Shown piece by piece: positions 36,301-46,246 of a DNA stretch of 64,000 nt; the first letter of the stretch is position 1, and each line of letters starts with the position of its first letter. This stretch comes from Paraspadella gotoi. Its lineage: Eukaryota; Chaetognatha. The stretch is taken from contig CM119270.1 in the NCBI GenBank assembly GCA_051294375.1, positions 9,929,086 to 9,993,085 on the forward strand, given 5' to 3'. The translations under genes were made by a program, and so were the position numbers. The notes under the pieces were generated by a model. It saw nothing but the letters and a program-made list of their open reading frames with translations. It was not told where the DNA came from and did no database searches.

Positions 36301-39300
36301 AGGAATTGAGCAAAAAAAACCACTTTTTGCAATATTGCTAGAATATTACCTACAAAATTAATTAAATTGCAACCCGAAGACAAAGTGGGCTAGACTACGG
36401 ATTAATTGAAGGAAATAGTTAGTAATATTTTAAATTAGCCTCCATATTAGTAATTATACTTTCGTTTCAAATTTTGTCTCTTCTAAATTTATCTCAAGTT
36501 CCAACAGTTATATATTTCAATAGCATTCCCAGAAACTCAGCGGCTATTTTGTATAACATTTTGTTCTAAAGTAGAATAAAACAACAGAAGAAGAACGAGA
36601 GGGAGCCGAAGATTTAATACATCTCCATTTTTAGGATCTCAAGGGAGCTAAGAAAGCAATATTTTAACACTGTTTGATTTATTAATAACCAAACTTTGGC
36701 AATTCTCACCAATTATTTCGAGGAATATACTTCAAAAACTAGATTAGACAGATTATGCAATAGATCCAGCTCTCTATCCGTCATTCTTTGAGCGGCCACA
36801 AGACCACGTTTACGCAACAATTTTGCTCACGTTCTACGTTACGGAGTCAGCCTCGAATGGTTATCGTACTACGGATGAGCTGTATAGTTGTCGCGAGTTG
36901 ATAGGAGTGAGTAATATAATGATTTATTTGTTTCTTTGTCTCATATGATATAAGCAATGCAGTGAAAGTGAAGTAAATTTTTTTCCTTAAAACGTTTGTG
37001 TATTTTAGTTTTTTTATTATCTTACCTCTCTGACATTAAGATATATGATGTATGATGAAAAAGAAAACAATTTTTGATGCTTTCTACTCTGAATCAACCA
37101 ATAACATTAACCTAAAAGCTAAATATTATATAAATCATGACATTTTTCTTATAATGTCTCAGATCTATTATGTCAAGCTGGCTAATGACTGATATAATAG
37201 TTTCACGACAGTCCTACTGATCAGTGCGTAGGGGTCGTGCCGAAACAACATCTTATCTCATCTTTTCTTCTTGAATTTCCTCCAATCAATAGATTGAGTC
37301 TCCAACCGACTCGGCAAAAGAATATTTTATTTCATGATTAGATACAATATTCTTTCGAATTTTTTCGACACTATATTTATCTATATTTCTATACTTATAT
37401 TATTATACTATATATGTCTATCTATCTATCATATTATAAATTTATTCTCCCTATTTTATATATATATATATATATATAACATTAATCTTATATATCTATA
37501 TTCGACTTGTCAATTATTATTTTTCTGTCTTCCTATTTTTAAATTTATTTCTTCGTCTATTATATATCTATACGGTTGAAACTATATCTATATATTGTAA
37601 CAGAGATGGATAGATATCACGAGTGGTACAGAGAGCAGATTAATTGGCTATAATATAGTTATTATCAAATCTCCCTTTATCGAGGGGAACCGTACCTAAA
37701 GAAATAAAAATACTGAGCTAAAACGATATATATACTTTATCAGTATATATAATATATCTATATATCTATATCTTATATTTACGATTACTTTATTCTATCT
37801 CTTATCGGACTGCTCTCTACGATCCGAGATATTAAAATCACTACCAAAATTTCAAACAAACAAACAAACAAAAATGTACTTCTCGCGCACTATTGTCCGT
37901 AACCGCACGCCAAGAGAGAATGACCGTCGTGCAAAACTGTGCCGCCGCGCAGCCATGAGGGAACGGCCGTTGCGGAGGCTATGGATGCACGCGGAAGTGC
38001 AGAGGTCTGAGCCATCATGCGGAGCACACCGAAAGATGGATTCGAAATACATTCTTTTATACACGAAAACGCCGGCAACCGACAGCGATCCGTGGACGAA
38101 GAGACGACCGAGCACGCGATTGATCGAGAACATTCTACAACCACATGATGCATCCTTCAATCGGCTCCGCGAATCAGGGCGTCGACGTGCGGAAGATGAG
38201 TCGATCATGACTTTCACCCTCTGAATTGACCCGCTGCCAGGACGACACACGCCCACCGCTGTTTCGACCGACGAAGACAGGAGACCTCTTTGCCGAGGTT
38301 ATGAGGGCCGACGAATCGGCTGACGCGTCCGTTGGAAACCGTGCGCCGCCCGACTGTCTACCATTTTCCGACGCCAATTCTGCCGGCGCCAACATCGACC
38401 ACGGTCTCCGTCCGCCGAGAAGCCGCACGCCGCCGCTTCGCGGAGCTATTCTCTGGTCCGCTGGGATGCCACGATTTCGTCTCTGATTCGAATCCCCGAA
38501 TGCAACAACACTACCACCGAATCATTAGGAAATGGAGCGTACCGTAGAGGGCCGTGGCCGACGCCGAACGCGAACCCATTTCCGCGGGAAGGAGTCTTCG
38601 CACGTCTTTGGGCTTATCGAATGCGTTCTTGCCATGCAGCCGCCGCCGCCCGCCGCCCAGGACTTTGCTTCGAGAGTCCTGCGCCCCGGGATTCCATACA
38701 CCACTTGCTTTACTTAAATTTTAGTTTTATTATTAATTATTAGAGCGATACTGCGCTTGAGCTGAATGATGAATCGAATGTCATTTACGTGAGGATTTTA
38801 TGTTCCTTCTTCTACTGCATGTACATGAATGTCCGAATTCTATTAGCGTCGGTGATCCTGTGAAGGCATTTCCAATGACATAGAAATAAAAGGTAGACAA
38901 GTGGTTACCTTATTCCCGTTCTCCAGGAGAGGCCGCAATTCATACCTAGCCATGGACCAGACCGACTGAAAATCGAAATCGAAATTTTGTACAAAACTTA
39001 CGCTTTTTGTCGACTCTAGAGTTAGGTTGTCATACCTGGCTTAGCTTATAGATATAACATTATTGTGTCGTCTCATCATACCGTCAACTTTTACAATATG
39101 CCGCCCGGATCATCTTATCGCAGAAAGTTTGGCAACACGACGCGACGGAAACAATTAGAAAATTCGAAAATAGGTAAACACGCTGCTGCCTAAAAAATTT
39201 TCGCGATATTCTATTTCATTCATCTTAGCAAATAACAGCGCATGTAGAGCGTATATCCCTACCAAACAACAACTCTTTCCCTTCTGCAGGAGAAACCGAA

Positions 39301-42300
39301 AGCTGACAAATGAATTTAATTTCTGAAACACGAGGCCCTTGTTTGTACAAAATTCTAACCAATAATCACAAAATAAATTCCAATGAGTCAAGAACATCTT
39401 CCCCTTAGAATCTTTTTTGCGCCCTGGATCCCTGAAGGTGGAATGCCGCTGCACCCTGCAGGGGTCTGAAACTCCAAGAAGCAAACAAATCGCCTGCAGC
39501 GGATGCAGCTCCTGCTACACCAACGTCAAACGGTTGTGAGAGCCCACCAAAAGGCCTAAGGGTTGTTGAGAGGCACCAAAAGGGCTAAGGGTTGTGAGGA
39601 GGCCACCAATATATCTATGGTTGTGAAGGCACCTAATATTATANNNNNNNNNNNNNNNNNNNNNNNNNNNNNNNNNNNNNNNNNNNNNNNNNNNNNNNNN
39701 NNNNNNNNNNNNNNNNNNNNNNNNNNNNNNNNNNNNNNNNNNNTTACCATGAAAAATCGTTTTTAGTTTCTTCTTAATTAAGAATGATATCGTATTTGGA
39801 ATGATCGTCGTAAAAGAAATCATGTCTTACTGTATATTGAAAGCATAGAAATTCACCCAGAGACTTCTATGTTATAAAGAGAAGATAACTATAACCAACC
39901 GTTTTTTTAAATAAAGGGTGTTTCATATTTATCAGTGGGAAAAAAAGAAATAATAGTTAGTAAAGTTCCAAATTCATTGTTGAAAATACCCAAATAGAAA
40001 TCACTGCCCTAGATTTTCTGATATTTTCTTTTTTGCGTAGCCACTACCCACAGACATTTCGACATGAAGCCATATAAACAATTCTGAGACTATAAAGTTT
40101 TTTGTGAACTTAAATTTTTTCAATTCATAAATAAATAACTTATGACACAATGAAAAATAACGTGGCGAAACGGTCTCGTGCTGATTTTGTCCCTTTAAAA
40201 TTGTTTCTGAGCCAAATTAATTGATCATTACTTTTGGTAATATGTGCGATATACACTACTGGACATTACTGTATCTGACCATAACCCTTGACCATCAACA
40301 AAAAAGCTAACAAGATCAAAAATAGTAAAAAAGATGATGCAATATAGCTCGAAACGCTTACAAAATTTTAGACCATTGCTTTTATAAATGCAAAAAAAAT
40401 ATTAATATTATTAAAACAAAACTTTAACGATAACCTAATAGTTAACCGAGACCAAGATGAATATTTTTTTACCCATCATTTCCTCAATTTATATGAATCA
40501 TTTGTTTGTAATTAGCACATTAATCTAAATAACAATATGACAAATTCATTTTCAATTTTCTTTATGAATGGGAAGTTTTCTCTGCTTACTCCCCTTGTGT
40601 CTAATTATTTAATATTTTAAAGGTATTTTCAAAAACCTTATATAATTACTATATTTTTCACTTTTTTTCAATTCTTTCAAACAAAAACAAATCATAAAAA
40701 CATTTTACATTAATAAAAAATTGATTGAATGATTTTGGAAAAAAATATTTTGAAACTTGAGAATAATGGATTATGAGTCAGGAAAAAAATTTTGCAATTC
40801 TAAAAAAATCAGCCTCTAGCCTTTCAATTTTTCTAAAGGCTGTTTTTTTTATTTTTTTGATATTTTGATTTTCTATGCAAAACCATTATTCTCAATGAGC
40901 ATAGGTCGGACGAAATTTTTTCCCAACAATTTGAAAAAATTTCAACTTTTCTAATTAGGCTTTTTGGGGGAAATAAAAAATAAATTATTATATGATGGGT
41001 ACATCTGAAAGTGATATGTCTCTATATGACAAAAAAATTTTTTCAAGTTTATTTTTGAAATTTAAGTATTGTACCAATAGAAATAAGTGAGATACTCCTG
41101 CTTTGCCAAAATTTTTATTTAACAAAGATTTGTACTGCGTAATTTAAAAAAAGTTATTTTTTTAAATAACTTTTGAAAGAAAAGAAGTAGCAAGGTGGAT
41201 GTGGTATCAAATTAAAGCCCTAATCATGGGACACCTTTCTAAAGAGTTTTATTAAATTAAATCCATAAACTTTACACAGCTTTTGTTTAAATCAGAGTTA
41301 AAAGTATAACAGTTTTTTGCTTTAAAAATTTCAATGAAGGCATATGAAATTTTTTTCTTTTCTTTTTATAATTTGAAAAATTACATTTTGTTTATTATTA
41401 ATTTTTTTTATTCCATAAAATTAGTTATATTTTTCAGTTAAAGTAAAAAAACAAGCAAAAATTTATGTTATAGCTTGATAAAATGTATTTTTAAATATTA
41501 AAAATAATAAATACAAAAATGTTTTCAGCTTGATATAAACAGTCTGGACATCTACCTTCTTGTCTGTGAAAAAAAAATTGTCATTTTTCATTATCTTTAA
41601 CTGCAAACTAAAAGCTTGACACCACTGCTTGTTTATCATAATAAAGTTGTAAAAAATTATATAGCTGGTAACATATTTGACAAAGCAAAACATTATTGTG
41701 TTAAATTGTATTGATAATTTTTTTTTTAAATATAGCAAGGAATTTAATTCTATTATTTATCATCCATTTTAATTAAGAAAAAATATTTCTCGTAATAGCC
41801 CATTGGAAAGGGTTCATTGACTGACTTAATGATAAAATTTTTTAGATTTCTTTACTGCCCCCATTTCACAAGATATAAAAGGTCATGGTTATCATGTCAA
41901 TAAGTCCAGATTATCTGTACCCTTTCTGCAACCTGCATTCCAAATTTTATTTTTTTCCCTTTCAAATGTATTAAATAAAAAAATTATTTGAGAGAACAAT
42001 CGGCATGGAGGATGCCATTGGTAAGCCTTAGTTACCCCACTTCCCGATCAAATTTTTAAATGAGGTTTTTTTTCGCTCTATTTGAGACATAACACCAACT
42101 ATTAGTACTATTATTTTTTTTCTATTACAATTCTATGAATAAATATGAATAAGTAACTTTTTTTAAAAATTTATTATCTTTCACCCTATATTCAGTCATA
42201 TCTAAAAAACAAAAAAAGATTTTGCATTGATATTTTGGATATCAACATATGAAACTATAACGTTTCAAAAAATAAAAAGAATATAATAATATTGAACAGT

Positions 42301-43277
42301 GAATTTTTTTTATGCACGGAACAGTAACGTTACGCCATTTTTCATTGTTTCTTATTGACAAAATTCTCCAAAAACTGATGCTAAAAATTAAAATTAAAGA
42401 CCTTTTAAGGAAATATTTTTAAAAGAGAGAAAAAATACGTCAACTCAAGACCTAAAACGTTTCGCATATCTCCCGCATCATGTTTTTTCAAGAGTTTCTT
42501 TCCTAATTTTCCATCGCCGAAAGAAATCACAAATTAGATTTATATTTGATGAACAGCAAAAAAGTTTGGGAAAAAGAAAAAAAGACTTAGTGGAAAAAGT
42601 AATGAATAAAAAAGTCTGAACGAATAAAAGGAAAAAAATTTCTGACCTCAAAATACATTTTTAAGTGAAAAACTACGAGCATAAAAAAAAAAAGAAAAGA
42701 AAAAAACATGAATAATTTCTTTAAACATTAATTAGACGTTCTTATCCCATCTCCGGTTTTGCATATCATCATTCAAATTATTTTCGCTTCACGCTTGAGT
42801 TGGATTCCACAAATAGTTGCCACAGGAAGACCCTATTCAGGCCCATCCAAAGTTTAAACCGTTTATTCTAATCAAATATTGTTAAATATAATTATATTTT
42901 AAAAGGATTTTGACATTCTTTCCTCTCTCGTTTCTCAGATTCTTCTCAGAACAAAGAAATGTTTCGCATTTCAAATTCAAATCTGAAAAAAAATGTTTGT
43001 CGTTCGTCTTAATTAAAAAAAAGATTGTGACTCAGAATCTAAACTTCGTTTCTGTGACGGGGACCTGTCACTTCTCTACGATTTCACCCCCTCCATCCCC
43101 CACCCCCCCTTTCGTGTTACACATCATCTCCTCCGGCGATTCGAAGTTGTCTCTCGATGCGTGAGAAATGTTAACGACAACGAATTTCGAGTTTATGTAC
43201 CATCGAAAAATATTACTACTATACTAGTAACGTAGAATATCATCATTTTCATCCTCATCATCAATCATCCATCATCA

Positions 43278-43354
<77 letters not shown>

Positions 43355-46206
43355 GCCGAGTCCTGAAAAATAGGGATGGCTTCGGTCAGCAGTACTAGCC
43401 CTAAAAAAACCTTTTCCTCACCTTGGCGGCGACCAAAAGCACGACGAAGAGAAGGTGGAAGGCGCCGGCGCCGCAGGGCAGCGCTGCCGCGACGACGGCG
43501 TCGTGGAGCCACGCCGGAAATCGATTTTCGGCGTTGTAGGCGTCTATGTAGAGAGACGCCGACCGCGCCGCCGAGAGGAGGAGGAGGAAGAGGTGGGAGA
43601 AGACGAGACAGATGCGGCCGGCGAATGGGTGACTGTGGTGGATGGGAGTGTGGGGAAGAGTGGGGAATGCGTGGGGAAGAGTGGGGAATGTGTAAGGCGG
43701 ATTAAGATGTGGGCAGGGTGGGAAGGATGTGGAAAAAAAAGGAAAAATGTGGGATGATTGAAAAGGCGGCTCTCTAACAGCGTACTTTAACATCAAGAAA
43801 AAACTATTGAGTGAAATAATCACGAAAAAAAGGACAAAAAATAAATAATTGAACAAAAGTAAAGAAAAAAAGCAAACATCGACCCAACAGCTGCACATCC
43901 GAATCATTAGAATTCTTTCCTTCGGTTTAATCGTCTGCTGTTCATCTCTTCATCTCCACCTGTCGAGTGACGATCGATCTGTCCATGTCAAACCTTTGAC
44001 CCCTAGAGCAATTTTTCAAAAGCTTCTCGAAGAGTTTTTAACCATAAAAAAAACTAGAAGCAACAATCCAGTCTTAATAAATAAATAAATTAATAGATCT
44101 CTATTTTGTTAAATAAAATAGTGAAATAATAATACCGTGTACCTTTTTAAATGTACAATCCTACATTTTTTTTAATTATACCTCAGTACAATAATAAATG
44201 AAATAACAGACTGATCGAAAATTATTTTTTGAGTCAGGTAAAAGACGTGATTACTGATTGTAATTATAAAGCTCTAGCGTATTGAACTTGAATATACATT
44301 AAAGAAAGTTTTTCCCCCAGGAGTCTGAAATCGAAGTCTCCAAGATTTCTTTCAAGTCTCAATCAGAGCGCGATTAGTAATTAAAACCTTTTTCGATCTT
44401 CTTACTAGATCTCCTACCGCCTAGTAAGCAGGTAAGGAATGAAGAATCAAGATGCTTTAAAGAGTAAGAACTGTTTTGGTTGTATATTAAAACATTTGTA
44501 TCAATTGTCCTATTGTTCTATTATTTTTAATTTTCTTAAATTCTGTTGTAGCATTTAGTATCGGCAGCGTTTGCTTCCTGGTCGATGTACTATTGATGTG
44601 TCGTTTGATGTTATTGCTTTGCCAGTTACGTTTTCGTTGGCGTCATCATCGTTTACGTCGTCCTCTTCAAGATATCCGTCATTCTAATAACTGTCAAAAA
44701 CCATTTTTCCAACAATACGGAACACTTCAACGGGTGACGAGGTAAGCTGAAGGTAAGGAAGAAAGAAGTAAAAACAAAAGCGTTACAATATCGTCGCAAA
44801 CGCTAAGCGATTGCGACGATAAAAATGACTCAAAGAAACACACGAGTAAGTAATAGGTAGGTGATAGGTAAGGTAAGTTCGACTCTGGCGGTTGGCGTTT
44901 ATTGGACGGGACTGGTTGTCGCTGTCGATTGGTAAATTCAAATCATTTTGGATGAAAGAGGTCATAGGTGATTGAAGACTACTAATGTCTACTAATTATC
45001 TGCAGTCGAGAGAAACAATTTTTACCTTAATCAGCTCTCATTTGCAAAGTCTGACTTGGTTCGATTTAATTGGCTTCAACTCAGATACTGGGCGTACCTT
45101 TCTCTGCCCCCAAGCGGCGATAAGCGCGGGCCCCCGGGGCGTTTGCTCCAAACCCGTGGTAGTGGTGGCCTTTTTTGGTAGTTGTTTTTCGTGTGATGAA
45201 AGCTTTAAGAGTAAGCTAAAGAAGTGTAAATGGTGGAGTGATTGATCGCTATATCGAGGATCGATACTTAAACTTGAAGAAGCTTCTTGACGGAGAGTTG
45301 GTGTAGTACATGAAGTTTAAGAGGAAAGTTCGATATAAGGAAATGTAGGGCGCGAGCGAGAGAGATCTGGCGCGGGGGATCTCGTTTTTATTGTCGATCG
45401 AAAGCCCACAAATCTTTTGACAAAAAGACCGAATAAGATCAGATTCACAATCGATCTTGACTCCACCTCGTGTGCTAGTTAAGTATCCCTTTAATTAAAT
45501 ATCCTAATTTAATTATACCATCTTTTACTTAATTTAAACTACATCGACCTATATGTGACAGCAAATATTTGCATGCATGTAAATTCAACACATAGTTAAA
45601 TGATTAATCATATATACATATGTTAATGATATATCATAAACGAGGAGAAAAAAAGAAATTAGGTCACCAATAATGATCATCCTCAGATTAATCGAGTCAA
45701 GCCGCTTTGCTGTTTGCATTAAAGAAAAAAGGCCGATCGACGCATCCACTCACGATCGAAATATTTGGAAACGACAAAAGAGGCTTTTAACCTAAAAAAG
45801 TGGAAAAGGCCAAGGTGAAGACTGAAGACCCTTTCACTGACTCTGAGCCCGAGGAGGCGCGGGATCAAAGGCAAGTGACCGATAAAAAGGGGGGAGGCGA
45901 CAAAAGGCGAACGACTAGATCGTCAAGTCAACAAACGTCGACAGATATCAACAAATGTCAACAGATGCGAGTAGATTCGATAATCGACGAAACCACGTTT
46001 ATTTTGTCTTTAGGGATTCAGCGCTCAGCAGTGTTAAAGGCCTAGAGATGAAGAAATAAAACTATCAATCAATCAATTTATGATTTAATAGATCATTGAA
46101 TTAAATAGAAATATTACTAAATCAAGGGATTGTTTACTAAATAAATGGTTATTTACTAAATGAATGGACTATTTACTAAATGAATGGACTATTGACTAAA
46201 TTAAAA

Positions 46207-46246
<40 letters not shown>

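Noticed and set aside
44700-44780. Acidic minus-strand frame opposite nested exon b as an extra exon of the seven-span gene
   Set aside because: Exons 1 and 2 already join in phase, and this block would place an acidic loop between two helices without good splice sites.
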